NCBI GenBank assembly: GCA_020631735.1 | Contig: CM036168.1 | Span: 99,304,932-99,368,931 of the forward strand | Length of the DNA: 64,000 bases | Direction of reading: 5' to 3' | From: Saccharum officinarum | Taxonomy: Eukaryota > Streptophyta > Magnoliopsida > Poales > Poaceae | Shown: positions 45,590 through 57,302 of the stretch, one piece after another | How positions within the stretch are numbered: the stretch's first letter is position 1 | Layout of the letters: every line of letters begins with the position of its first letter | Notes under the pieces: model-generated | What the model saw: only the letters and a program-made list of their open reading frames with translations | What the model was told of the DNA's origin: nothing | The model's database searches: none | Translations under genes and position numbers: made by a program

Positions 45590-47475
45590 CCCCTTGATCT
45601 CCTTGTGACCACATCGATGACATCCAGCACTGACTCCATGGAGGATAGTGATGGGTGGGCTGGAGTGGACTTCTCTAGGCTTCGTAACCTAGAGGGTCTA
45701 CGCCAGTTCATGGCCACGTACGACTACCTCTTTGGCTGCCTTGATTCCGATGAGGATGACTATGACCCTTCATGTGAATGCTTTCATGTGGAGGTCGAGG
45801 AGATAGCCCCGGGGACACCACCCCTGCAGGATAGGGTGTTCACACTCTGCGTCAACAGCTGCTGCCCACAAGGCCCCCACGGGGGCAGGCCACGGTGTTT
45901 GCCCCCGAGGGGTCTCGGTGGGCTGAGCTCGAGTAGCTCCGCGAACTCGAGGCCAAGATCAACGAGGACTGCCAACAGCTAGTGCACCTCAGGGCCACCC
46001 TTGAGCAGGAGCGCTTTGGCTAGGGTGACGACGGAGCAGCCCGACGCAGGGCTCACGACGTTTATCGCCGCATTAACAATGATGAGGGGGTGATCAACCC
46101 CTACTCTTTGCCAGGGCTATCCAGAATGTTGCTGTGGTGGCAATACTCCTCAAGACGATGCCAGCGCCATCCATTGCGAAGGGGAACAAGTCCATGACGA
46201 GCTTCGCAGGCTTCTTGAATGTGTTGTGGTGCAGCAGGCCAAGAGCTCCGCGTCTCGACGACGTGAGCCTGAGGCTGAGCCACCTGTGGCACCCTCTCGA
46301 CAAGAAAGAGAGGCCTTGATTCATCCTAAACTATGAGGGGCACTAGAACGCAACAAGGCCCCATCGGTACACGGCCGTCTCGGCGACAACGCCGACGCGC
46401 GTGTCATTCTCGATGTGCGCTGCCGCGATAAGGAGGATGGCGTCGCACGTGGCTATCACCCATGTCAAGGTGGATGATATGATAGTGAGGAGGACAGGAG
46501 CCCCTCACCCGAGCCTTCGGGTCCTCGTGTCTTCAGCGAGGCCATCCGAAGGGCTCGATTTCTAGCATGATTTCACCAACCGGCCAACATTGTCAAATAT
46601 TCTGGGAAACAAAGCCCAATGTGTGGCTTGCTGACTACCGCCTAGCTTGTCAGCTGGGCGGTGCAGATGATGACCTGCTCATCATTCGCAACCTTCCTCT
46701 GTTCCTAGCCAACTTAGCGAGAGCTTGGCTGGAACACCTTCCACCGTGGTGGATTCGTGATTGGGCCGACCTGGTCAGGGTCTTTGTGGGGAACTTCCAG
46801 GAACACCTGGGACCTCAAAAGCTACTGCCAGAACCTAGGTGAGACTCTCCATGAGTTCATCCGATGCTTCGCCAAGCAATGCACCGAGCTCCCCAATGTC
46901 ACTGATTCAGATGTCATTGGGGCGTTCATCGCCGGCACCACCTGCAGGGAGCTAGTCCATGAGTTGGGGCGCAAGTCTCCCACCAAGGAAAGCAAGCTCC
47001 TAGATATCGCCACTAACTTCGCCATGGGCGAGGAGGTGGTCGGAGCCATCTTCCCTAACACCAAGGGAAAGTGGAAGGAGGACACCGCCGAGGACTCTGC
47101 CTCCCGCAACCCCAAGAAGAAGAAGAAAGGCAGCCTAAGGAAGCGGTGCACCAGAAGGACGCCCTCATTGCCACTGCAGATCGCAAGAACCCCCGAGGCC
47201 CCCTTCCCGGGGCCTTAGGAGTTTTTGACGAGATGCTCAAGAAGCCATGCCCCTATCATAGGGGCCTGACAAAACACACCCCGGAGGAGTGCACCATGAT
47301 GCGATGCTACTTCTCGCGGGGCGATCAGCCCAAGGACGATGCCGAGAAGAAAGCAGCAGACGCCCAGGAGGGTGATGGTAAGAATGATGGGTTCCCCGAG
47401 GTGAAGAACTACTTCATGATCTTTGGCAGTCGCTCGGCGCAACTCACGACGCGCCAAAGAAAGCGCGAACACTGA
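45590..47475 (+). pseudogene. gag of element C, broken
   Basis: The N-terminal part (about 45630-45850) holds the Tat-type GVDFSRLRNLEGLRQFMATY and acidic DSDEDDYDPSCECFHVE blocks. The capsid-like domain follows at 46600-47040 (WLADYRLACQLGGADDD, RAWLEHLPP, CTELPNVTDSDVIGAF). A zinc-knuckle-like CPYH…H…EEC segment lies near 47247-47300. The frame changes at about 46835, and stop codons interrupt several parts. Gag would form the virus-like particle; this copy cannot encode a full one. Confidence 0.8.
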
Positions 47476-47970
47476 GAGGTCTACGTGACGGAGCCCGCTG
47501 CCCCGTTGTTCCTTGATTGGTCCAAGGAGGCCATCACATTTGGCTGTGATGACCACCCGGATTACATCCTGAACCCGGGGCACTACCCACTTGCCGTTGA
47601 CCCCGTCATCGACAACGCCTGACTCACTAAAGTCCTGATGGATGGGGGTAGTGGTTTCAACATCTTGTACACCCAGACTCTCGACCTCATGGGGATCAGT
47701 AGGTATCGGCTACGAGCCAACGTAGTGCCATTCCATGGTGTCGTGCCGGGACAACGCGCCACCCCACTCGGACAGATCGATCTGTCCGTCTGCTTTGGGA
47801 CTCCTTCTAATTTTAGGAGGGAACCGTCACCTTTGAGGTTGTCAAGTTTCGTGGGACCTACCACGCCATTCTAGGACGACCATGCTATGTCAAGTTCATG
47901 GTCATCCCCAACTACACCTACCTCAAGCTAAAGATGCTCAGACCCAATGTCGTTATCACCGTTGGCTCAC
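47476..47970 (+). pseudogene. Aspartic protease region of element C, broken
   Basis: The active-site block reads VLMDGGSGFNILY (about 47635-47670) and is followed by PFHGVVPGQRATPLGQIDL and ILGRPCYVKF-like sequence. Stops at the gag/pro border (TGA where CGA is expected) break the frame. The Asp of DGGS is kept. Confidence 0.7.
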
Positions 47971-47999
47971 GCCTATGAGTGCGACGTGGCTTGCACCAA

Positions 48000-50350
48000 G
48001 TTGGAAGCCTTGGCTGCCTATTTGGAGATGCTCTCCAAGGAGATCCCTGACCCCAAGCAACATGCCAGCAGCTTTGAGATGGCATAGGAAGTCAAACTCA
48101 TCCTGCTCTACCCCAATGACCCCGACAACAAGGTGCTCAAGGTCAGCGCTGCGCTCGACCCCAAATAGGAAGCCGTGCTCATCGACTTCCTCCGCGCAAA
48201 TGCAGACATATTTGCATGGGGTCCCTCGGATATGTTGGGCATCCCAAGGGAGGTCATCGAGCACTCCTTGGACATCTGAGCCGGCTCCAAACCGGTGAAG
48301 CAGCGTCTGCGCCGATTCAATAAGGAAAAGTGATGAGGACATGACACCAATGGATACGATCATTGATTATAAGGTGCATTCGTTTCTACATTTGCAAAAT
48401 AATTTTGGGTACAATTCATTTGGTTCCACATGTACATGTCATTATTTGAATGTAGGTACAAATGTGTCTTAAAGTGAAAGTCCATCAAAGTTGAACTTTC
48501 GGTTCGTCGGCAGCCCGATTGTGCTTCATTGGGAAGGCCATAACTCATCCATCCAGAGTGCGATCGATGTCAATGAGCACTTGATAGAAAGCTTATTTGA
48601 TAATCTTTCAAATAGATCTGTTCCCACCTTAATATCAGATTGGCAAGGCTTCCAAATCATCGAGATATTCTGCCACTATTTCTATCAGGTGCTACGGCGT
48701 CGTCGCGGGCTTGTTATTCACACTTGGGACCCAGGCCTAAGTTGGAGTATGCCCCAAGAAGATGGAGAACACCTAAAAGATACCCAAGAACATCCTTCTG
48801 CTTGACCACGACCTTAGGAGTCAAGCAAGGGCGTCCAAGCCAAGTTGGAGGCCCAATCCATATCAAGTTTGAGTCCATCTTAGACTCTAGAACTAGTCTA
48901 TAGTAAAATAGACGCCTAGGACGTATCCGAACTTCATTTTTGATGATCCACATATGGATAAAAATATAATTTAATAACCAATGGCTTTGGTTTGAGGCCC
49001 AAATTCTATTGGAGTCAACTAGAATCATCAAAATAAGATGACATCTAGAATCTGTTAGGGCGTTGCGTCGCCGTCTTTTGGGCCGTTTGGCTCTTGTAAC
49101 GTGTCGAGACTTCTTAGCGATGTGAGTGGGGATCCTTGGATGCCCCTTAGGCTTTATAATCAGTATCCGCCACCTATGTTAGAGTTTGGGTTTTGCTTTA
49201 GATCAATCTGTCTTTGAATAGTCACCGTTATCGGTTTGCGAGACCCCAACTTCGAGTGCTTAATCATATATCTGCATTTGTCACTTCAATTAAGTTGTGT
49301 TTTATCTTATTCTTGCTTGTGTTCTTTGATTAGTAGCAGTGATTAGCCTTCGTGGTGAGGTCAACCAGATTGTGACACGGTTGATAACCAAAGGAGACGT
49401 GGTGCTAAGGTTGCAGGGTTCGATCTTTGTGATCTGAAGCCGGATTGGTGTGTCGCTCTCCGACTAAATCATTGTTTATCTTGAACATGATGGAAGATCA
49501 GGAATCACGTCCCCATCAAGAAGCGCCGAGCCATCGGGCAGGAAGTGCACAAAATTTTGGTGACTAGATTCATCAAGGAGGTATTCCATCCTGAGTGGTT
49601 AGCTAATCCTGTGTTAGTTAAGAAGAAGAATTGGAAATAGAGAATGTGTGTAGATTATACTAGTCAAAATAAGACATGTCCAAAGCACCCTTTTCCATTA
49701 CCCTGTATCAATCAAATCATTGATTCCACTATGGGGTGTAAATTGTTATCCTTCCTTGATGCATATTCTGGCTATCACCAAATAAAAATGAAAGAGTCCA
49801 ACCAGCTCGTGACTTCTTTCATCACTCTGTTTGGTACGTATTGCTATGTAACCATGCCGTTTGACCTCAAAAACACAGGAGCCACATACCAGTGATGCAT
49901 GCTTAGAGTTTTTGGGGACCTCATCGGGCAAACTGTTGAGGTGTACGTAGACAATATCGTTGTCAAGTCCAGAGAGGCCAACGACCTCATCACTGATCTA
50001 AACGCAGCATTCCATTGCCTCAATTAGAAAAAAATCAAGCGAAACCCTGAGAAGTGTGTCTTTGGTGTACCCTAAGGCATGCTCTTAGGATTTGTTGTCT
50101 CCAAGCGTGACATCGAGGCCAACCAAAAAAAATCTCGGCCATCGCTAACATGGAGCTGATCTAGAATCTGAAGGGGGTACAGAAGCTCATGGGTTGCCTC
50201 GCATCCCTCAGCCGCTTCATCTTCTGCCTTGGTGAAAAGGGTCTACCCCTATTCTACTTCCTCAAGAAATCTGAACACTTATCCTAGACCCTCGAGGCCT
50301 AGGAGGCCCTCAACAAGCTCAAAGCGCTGCTCTCCAATGCTTCTATCCTC
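48000..50350 (+). pseudogene. Reverse transcriptase of element C, split and broken
   Basis: The upstream part ends at 48330 (FLRANADIFAWG, KPVKQRLRRFNKEK). The gene resumes at 49519 after a solo LTR with RRAIGQEVHK, KEVFHPEWLANPVLVKKK, CVDYTSQNKTCPKHPFPLP, LLSFLDAYSGYHQIKMKE and YVTMPFDL. The catalytic YVDD box reads YVDN (about 49942-49953). In-frame stops replace expected CGA, CAG, CAA and TGG codons. It is inactive. Confidence 0.85.
48331..49518. mobile_element. Solo LTR 'G' (1.19 kb) inside the reverse transcriptase of C
   Basis: It starts TGATGAGGACATGACACC and ends CACGTCCCCATCA, with 5-bp inverted ends TGATG/CATCA. Flanks are AAAAG (48326-48330) and AGAAG (49519-49523), a 5-bp duplication with one change. 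Removing it restores the continuous RT reading around EK|RRAIG. A TTTATAATC TATA-like box near 49152 suggests plus orientation. Confidence 0.85.
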
Positions 50351-51200
50351 GTGCCGCCCTCAGAAAAGGAACCTTCTTATTGTACGTCATGGTGAGAAAC
50401 CAGGTGGTCAGCGTGGCCATCGTCGTCGAGCAACAAGAGGAAGGGCACGCGCTTCTAGTCCAACGTCCAGTCTACTTCATCAGTGAGGTCCTGTCTGAGA
50501 CTAAGACCCGGTATCCATAGATCCAGAAGCTGCTCTATGCCGTGGTCTTGGCTCGGCGCAAGCTACATCACTACTTCGAGTCTCATCCAGTGACTGTGGT
50601 CTCGTCCTTCCCCCTAGGGGAGGTGATCCAAAACTGAGAGACATCAGGTAGAATCGCCAAGTGGGCAGTGGAGCTCATGGGCGACAGCCTCACCTATGTG
50701 CCTCGAAAGGCAATCAAGTCATAGATCCTCGTTGACTTCCTGGCCGAGTGGACTGGGTCCCAATTGTCGCCAACCCAAGTCCAAGCCGAATGTTAGACAA
50801 TGTACTTCGACGGGTCTTTAATGAAGACTGGCGCAGACGCTGGTCTCGTCTTCATCTCTCCTCTCAGAGTTCACATGTGTTATGTGATCTAGCTCCACTT
50901 TGTGACCTCTAACAATATAGTGGAATACGATGCCCTTGTCAATGGCCTCCACATTGCCGCCAAGCTGGGGATCAAGCACCTCGACATCTGAGGAGACTCA
51001 TAACTCGTTGTCGACCAAGTAATGAAGGAGTCAAGCTGTCATGACCCCAAGATGAAAGCTTATTGCAAAGTGGTACGGTGCCTAGAGGACAGGTTCGACG
51101 ACCTCGAGCTCAATCACATCGCGCGCAAGCATAATGAGGCCACGGACGAACTGGCAAAGATTGCATCGGGTCAAACCACGGTCCCCCAGACATCTTCGCT
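50351..51200 (+). pseudogene. RNase H regions of element C (two), broken
   Basis: The first, RT-linked region runs to about 50760 (ILVPPSEKE, RPVYFISEVLSET-like sequence, HYFESHPVTVVSSFPLGEVI). A second RNase H follows at about 50790-51200: MYFDGSLMKTGADAGLVFIS, NNIVEYDALVNGLHIAAKLG, and HIARKHNEATDELAKIASG. The second matches the extra archaeal-type RNase H known from Tat-lineage elements. Several in-frame stops lie in both. Confidence 0.7.
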
Positions 51201-51539
51201 AGCAACCTCTACAAACCCTCCATCGATTATGAGAAGTCAGGACAAGAAGGCAGCCAGCCGCCTGAGCCTACACTAAGGTTGGGTCCTCCCGAAGGATCCA
51301 ACCCCCCCTCAACCCCCGAACCTGAGATCATGGAAATAGGTGAGGAACAACTTGACCACGACGATGAACTGGATTGGTGGATCCCATATCTAGCACGTCT
51401 TGTCCAGGGGGTGCTCCCCCTAGATAAGACGCAAGCACAACGACTTGCCTGACGGGCCAAGTCATTCGTATTGCTAGATAGGGAACTATACAAACACATC
51501 GCCTTGGGAATCCTGCAGCATTGCATTACCATCAAGGAC

Positions 51540-52610
51540 GGGAGGCAATTGCTTCAGGAAATACACTCGGGGGCTTGTGGCCACCATACAACACCTTGAA
51601 CATTGGTCGGGAACGCCTTTCGACAAGGCTTCTACTAGCTAACTGCTATGGCCGACACCATCGAGATCGTACGCTCCTGTGAGGGGTGCCAATTCTACAT
51701 GCGGCAGGCGCATCTCCCGGCCTAAGCCCTCCACACAATTCCCATTACATGGCCCTTTGCTGTGTGGGGTCTCAACCTAGTTGGACCTTTACAAAAGCCA
51801 CCCGGGGGCTACACGCACCTGCTTGTCGTCGTGGACAAGTTTTCCAAGTGGATCGAGACTCGCCCCATCTCCAAAATCAAGTCCGAGCAGGTGGTACTGT
51901 TCTTCACAGATATCATCCACCGCTTTAGGGTTCCTAATTTCATCATCACCAATAACGACAAGCAATTCACCGGCAAAAAGTTCTTGGAGTTCTACGATGA
52001 CTACCACACTCGCGTGGACTGGTCAGCAGTGGCTCACCCAAAGACAAATGGCCAAGTTGAGCGTGCCAATGGCATGATCCTTTAAGGCCTAAAGCCAAGA
52101 ATCTTTAACCGGTTGAACAAGTTCAGCAGAAGATGGCTCGCAGTGCTCCCTTCGATCATTAGGAGTTTGAGAACAACCTCGAGCCGTGCTAAAGGATTAA
52201 TGCCATTTTTTATGGTCTATGGGTCCGAGGCCATTCTCCCCATGGATCTAGAATATGGTGCCCCAAGAATCAGAGCCTATGATGAGCAGGGCAATCAGAC
52301 CACCCATGAAGAAGCGCTGGACTAATTAGACGAGGCTCGAGACGTTGCGCTACTACACTCAGCTAGATACTAGCAAGCTTTACGATGCTACCATTCCTAA
52401 CGTGTCCGGGGCCAAGCCCTTAGCATTGGAGATTTGGTGCTAAGGCTAAAACAATGCAACAAAGGGCATCACAAGCTTACGCCACCATGGGAAGGCCCAT
52501 TTATCATTGCCGAGGTGCTAAAGCCTGGAACCTACAAGCTAGCCAACAAGAAGGGCGAAATCTTCACTAATGCCTGGAACATCGAGCAACTACATCCCTT
52601 TTACCCTTAA
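51540..52610 (+). pseudogene. Integrase of element C, broken
   Basis: The zinc-binding part has HSGACGHH and CEGCQFYMRQAHLPA. In the core, the first catalytic Asp is replaced (WGLNLVGPLQK, near 51765-51790), the second is replaced (IITNNDKQFTG, near 51942-51972), and the Glu is kept (GQVERANG). The C-terminal GDLVLR and KLTPPWEGPFIIAEVLKPGT blocks follow, ending at TAA 52608-52610. Stops are scattered through the gene. The protein would insert the cDNA; this copy cannot. Confidence 0.85.
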
Positions 52611-53300
52611 GCTCCCAAGCTTTGTACATATTTTTATCTCGAGAGCAATAAAGAGGCGTTCTTTACTTGTTGTACTTTCGAGAATCGATCCTGACCAGCT
52701 AGTAGGGTCAGAGGCGTCTTTCCTTTACCACGCAATCAGAGTGAGGCCTGACCCTACCACTGATAGGGCCAAGCCTCCCTCGGGGGCTAGGTGGGGGGCA
52801 ATCCCCCAAGTCCCAATGTTTTTCCTTTTTTGACTGCCTTTTCGAAAAAGACTCTGCCCTAATCTCTCTCTCTCTTGCACTTCAGCAAAAAATCGTGAAA
52901 TCCAAAGGAGCAAGAGAACGACTAAGGCTAGGGCCGGTCAAGTCATGAGACCACTTACGCCCCCGGGCTACGGCACCTCCACTCACCACTCTTCGCCTAA
53001 GGAACAATTCACGCTACAGAGAGACTTCATGGAAATTCGCCCAAGTGCGGAACGAGAGACAAGAGTTCGGGAGACAAAGCAAAAAAAACGATCATATAAA
53101 TTGGTTTCTGAGATAACTAACAACGTGAATATGGCAAAAGTGAGAACCCCTCGGATCAAACGGACATAGTGTGGGCTCTGCCTACGCTACTAAGGCTATG
53201 ACACCCCTAAGAAACACTAAGTCACTGAGGCCAGACTGCATGACAAGAGGCATGCACAAGTATGGGAACTCGAAAGAGAATAATACACGGGAATCACAAG
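52611..53300. other. Spacer between pol and the antisense gene of element C
   Basis: A 3' UTR-like stretch of the pol transcript. No domain is recognised. The antisense gene ends near 53309. Confidence 0.5.
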
Positions 53301-53308
53301 CGTTTTCA

Positions 53309-56300
53309 TTACAAAGGCCTCAAAGGGCCGCATGCTTGTTCCGCTATAAAGGCTAACCTATTACCGGTTATAATGGCCCAGGCTTCTTCATAGGTCAAGA
53401 GGAGGGGGATGACTTCATCCTCAAAGCGGGCCGCCAAGGCGGCACCTGGAGCCTCGACTTCGTCAACAAGCTTCTCCAGGTTGGGGTCGGTCATGTCGAT
53501 GAAACCTTCGCTGATGCGCTGGAGGACGAGACTGGCGTACTACAAGGTCATCACCACTAGAGCCTGCCTCATGCTAGTATGGAGGGTGTCGCGTACTCGC
53601 TCACGCACATCACCATAAAGGGCAATACGGCAGCTCCGAAGAGAACTGCGCGACTGAACCCCCTCTTGTGTCTCGAGAGCGTCGCAGACCGCCCTCGCGG
53701 CACTTTGCAAGGCGGCATGCTCCTTGGTCTTAGCATCCAAGGTCATCTATAGCACATCAGAGGCCGTGGTGGCATTGGCCAGATCTTTCTCCAAGCCAGC
53801 TCCAAACAAGTAGAGACAAGGGGATAAGCGCTAAAACAGCGGCCAAAACTCGGAGTACAGTCGAAGGAACTTTACCTTCCACTTTCTGCTTCCACTGCAG
53901 AGTCTCCACACAGACTGCCTCGATCGATTAGATAGCCTGAGCCACAGCACCCTCTTATAGCTGGAGCTCCATCTTCATCTTCGCTAGCTCGGCGCAGAGG
54001 CTCTAGGCGGCAGCAACAGCCTCTCGCTCCACCTCAGCCTTCTAGGCATCCCGCTTGGTGCTTACCCAAGCGAACCCATCCTCCAACCCTCGTGTTTTCT
54101 TTGCTAGAGAGGTGACTTCCCCCTGAGCTATGGCTAACTCTGCCTTCAAGTCGAAGCAGCACAAGCAGAGATCCGCCGTCTCAATGCTCCTCTCAGTCAG
54201 CAGCCTGTTCGCCCAGGTGAGGGACTCCCTCTGTTGGTTAAGTTGAACACGGAGACCCTCCTTTTGGCGAAGGAGCTTGGCCTTAGCCCGAGACCTCCAC
54301 TTGAGCTCCTGAAACAAAAAGAACAAGTTTCTGGTCCTCCCATGGGAACTCAAGGGCAGGAGGAACGACTTTAAGAAAATAGAGAAGGACTCACCTCGAC
54401 AGCATTGGGAAGATCTTTGGTGAGGATATGGAGTGCTGTCTTCAAAGACCGCTCAGGCAGGTTCCCGAACCCATCGAGGACCACCCATGCACCTCCTCCT
54501 CCTCTTTAGAATCACCTAGGAAAACAGGCACCGGGATGGCCCATGGGTCGGTCTCAATGCGGACGAGGGCCGAATTCCCCTCGACTTCCGGCCCCTCCTG
54601 CGCACCCGGGGCGGCCATCTATGCCGTACTATACGCCTCAGCATCCATCACCCCCTTTCCATGTGGCCTGGGGGCTTGTCTGAGGAGATAGTGTGGATTT
54701 CCCTCTCCCTGTCATGACCCCGACTGGTCTCCCATCCAGGGCGACGTTGAGGTTGCCTCCGCACTGAAGGGCAGCCCCAACAGCAACCGCCCACTGAGCC
54801 ATCCAACCAACCTCGCCAAGGGAAGAGAGGGCCCCTGACTTGAGTGCCTTATGGGGTGCCAAAGGAGGCACCCCGGCCCTCTGGCGCACGCTGTGGGAAG
54901 AGGCAAAACAGGTTGGTCAGGAAAATAAGGAAGAGTCGTAACAGAACATGAAATTATCTCATCGCACATACCTTGACTTGGGGAAGGCCGTCTTCCTTTT
55001 CTTCATCGCCGTGACGACCGCTGTGGCCGCCCCTGTCCCTGGCTCGTGTTGTTGAGGTGGCATTGGTGGCGGCGATGGTAGGGCGACGGAGACCTCTACC
55101 ATTGAAAACCCTAGGTCAGGTGACACTGAGGCACCATAAGCCGGAGGCCGATCTCTGGCAACCACGGCCGCCTCCTCGGCCCTCTGAGGGGGGTGAAGGT
55201 ACCTCCTCGGTGGGTTTGCTTTCCGCCCCCGCCCCGGGCGCAGCCATCGATGCCCCCAGAATCGGTGGCCATGTGCTCCAAGGCGTCTCCATCTCCTTCC
55301 GAGAGCGTCAGGCTCCTCCTAGGCCTTTCAGGCCTCGGCGCTAAGGAAGAACCCCCCGCAGCATCATCATCTCACTAGGGCCGAGGAGCCAAACCCCTAC
55401 CATTTCTTCTGGGGCACCGAGCTCCCCTGAGGTCTCGGCCCCCCGGCAGGAGCCCTTTGTGGGGCACCATGCCCCTAAAACTCTGCACCTCCTCCTCGTC
55501 CGAAAAAATATCAAATTCCTAACCGTTCGATTCTAGCTTTGACGGGGACTCTTCCCGGGGAAGTCCATCACACGCTTGCTACCGACGATGCCTCTCTCGC
55601 GTGAATGACCTCGTCGCACTTCCTCTTTGTGGCATCCTTCTTCTGCTTCTACTCCTCAACCAAGAGGTCGTTCCGCTCCTGTCGCTCGCGGTCCTCTAGG
55701 ACTAGGGGCTCAGAGTCTCTCACCGTCCTTTCCAACTCCTAATGATGGAACTACATCAGTGATAGAAAAGAAGACCCATGGAGGATGGAAAGTGTACGAG
55801 TAGGGTTGTCATACTCACTAGAGAGATGAATCCCCGGGTGGGACGCATCTTGACCTGGTTTAGGTCTGCCATGGTGAACCCCACAGCCACCGTGTAGGTC
55901 ACACTCCTGGTAACCTCGACCACTGTAAGAGAAGTATCAGACATCTGACACCCCTCTAACGGCACTTCCTCCTCCATCTGATCCAAGCGCAGCCGCCGCG
56001 CCATCAGCGGTAGCACACGCCGCCGGTGAAAGGCGGTGACGACCCCAGCCACGGTAAGATCGCTGTCCCGTAGCCTCTTCAGGGCGTCAAGCAGGGGCTA
56101 CAGCCTGGGCTGCTCAGTGCCGGGGACTCCCCATCTCCACTTAGGTGGCCTATATGTCATGACATGACCCGTGTATGGGGGCAGCCGTCCGTCATCATTG
56201 CAGAGGTAGAAACAACCCTTCTGCCATCCCCTGTTCGACGACGTAAGCTAGGCGGGGATGTACAGGCTCGATCGCTCTCGACGCACCTAAAGGGTACAAC

Positions 56301-56420
56301 CGTCGGCCCTCACCATCTTTCGTGAGCCTCCACTCTCAGTCGCCTTGGTGAAGTGCTCCTCCTTAAAGAGGTGGGCCTAGAGGTTCGAATGGGGAGGGAT
56401 ACGGAAGGCAAGGGCAAATG
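53309..56420 (-). pseudogene. Antisense multi-exon coiled-coil gene of element C, decayed
   Basis: Opposite to gag-pol lies an additional gene of the type known from Tat elements. The N-terminal part (about 56400-55750) has SSNRGWQKGCFYL and GVVTAFHRRRVLPLMARRLR blocks that resemble the plant 'putative gypsy type transposon' family (Pfam PF04195, from memory). The middle (54308-54042) is a heptad-rich coiled coil (RQKEGLRVQLNQQRESLTWA). The C-terminal part ends at 53309 (LAARFEDEVIPLLL). An 86-bp intron (54394-54309, GTGAGT…TTTCAG) joins NAVE to ELKWR. Another donor-like site is GTATGTGCG near 54972. Stops interrupt parts. Function is unknown. Confidence 0.6.
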
Positions 56421-57302
56421 GCAAGGTAAGGAGACACAGCACCCGGAGCATGCTTATATAGCAAGAACAGGAAGGCAAACATGCAAATCTAAGGAGACAA
56501 CTAAATCCCACGTGTTTAATGCTAAGACTATGGGAACTGCCATAATCACTTTCTCTTTTTTCTCGCTAACTTGCCCATGCGTACGCGTCGCATTAACTGC
56601 ACCTTCCCATGGGCGAAACGTCCCATCCTATCATGGCCGTTGCAACACCCATTCCACCTCCTGAGAAAGCCGTCTAAAAAGGCACGCCCGTCCTCTACGC
56701 ACAGCAGACGACCGACCCTCTCGCTAGGTACCTTCTCCAAGAAGGAACCGCAGGTGCGAAACCCTCTACGGTCTAGGGGTTCGAGGGCTGGTCTGCCTAG
56801 AGTTCGACAGTCGCCCTAGGACAAAAGAGTCAGGGATGGGTAAGGGTGAGCCCCTCTGTGGCCAAGCCCGAGCAATAATACCCGGTGCACCACCCTAAGC
56901 CGTGTCCAGGACCTCGTAGGCATTGACTAGTGGAATCCCCAACGGAGGGAGGCGCCGAGACCTCAGAGCCCATCAGACGGATTTGAGGTCCACTAGACGA
57001 CCCTCAGGTGACCTGGAATGAGTCTCAGGACCACTAACCGACCCTAAGCGAATAGGGCTCGGACCTCCACCTGGACTTACCCGTTAAAATGCTCACCGGA
57101 AATGCTAGCGCCTGCCCACCAAGGATAGCATGGCATATTCCTCCCCTCCTCTCGGTGAAGGAGATGCGTGAAGGACGTGAAAAAAGACAAGGCGCCCTTG
57201 ACCGACCTCTCGCCATGAGTAGAGGCTCGGGGGGCTACCCTTGCACCAAGGCCGAGGCCTCAGATTGACACCCCACATAAAGTCAAGACCTTGGAAGCAT
57301 AT
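56421..57302. other. 3' region of element C before the expected 3' LTR
   Basis: Non-coding. A purine-rich segment near 57225-57240 (GGCTCGGGGGGCTAC) resembles the polypurine tract that precedes the 3' LTR in Tat elements. The LTR itself does not follow, because another LTR begins at 57303. Confidence 0.45.
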
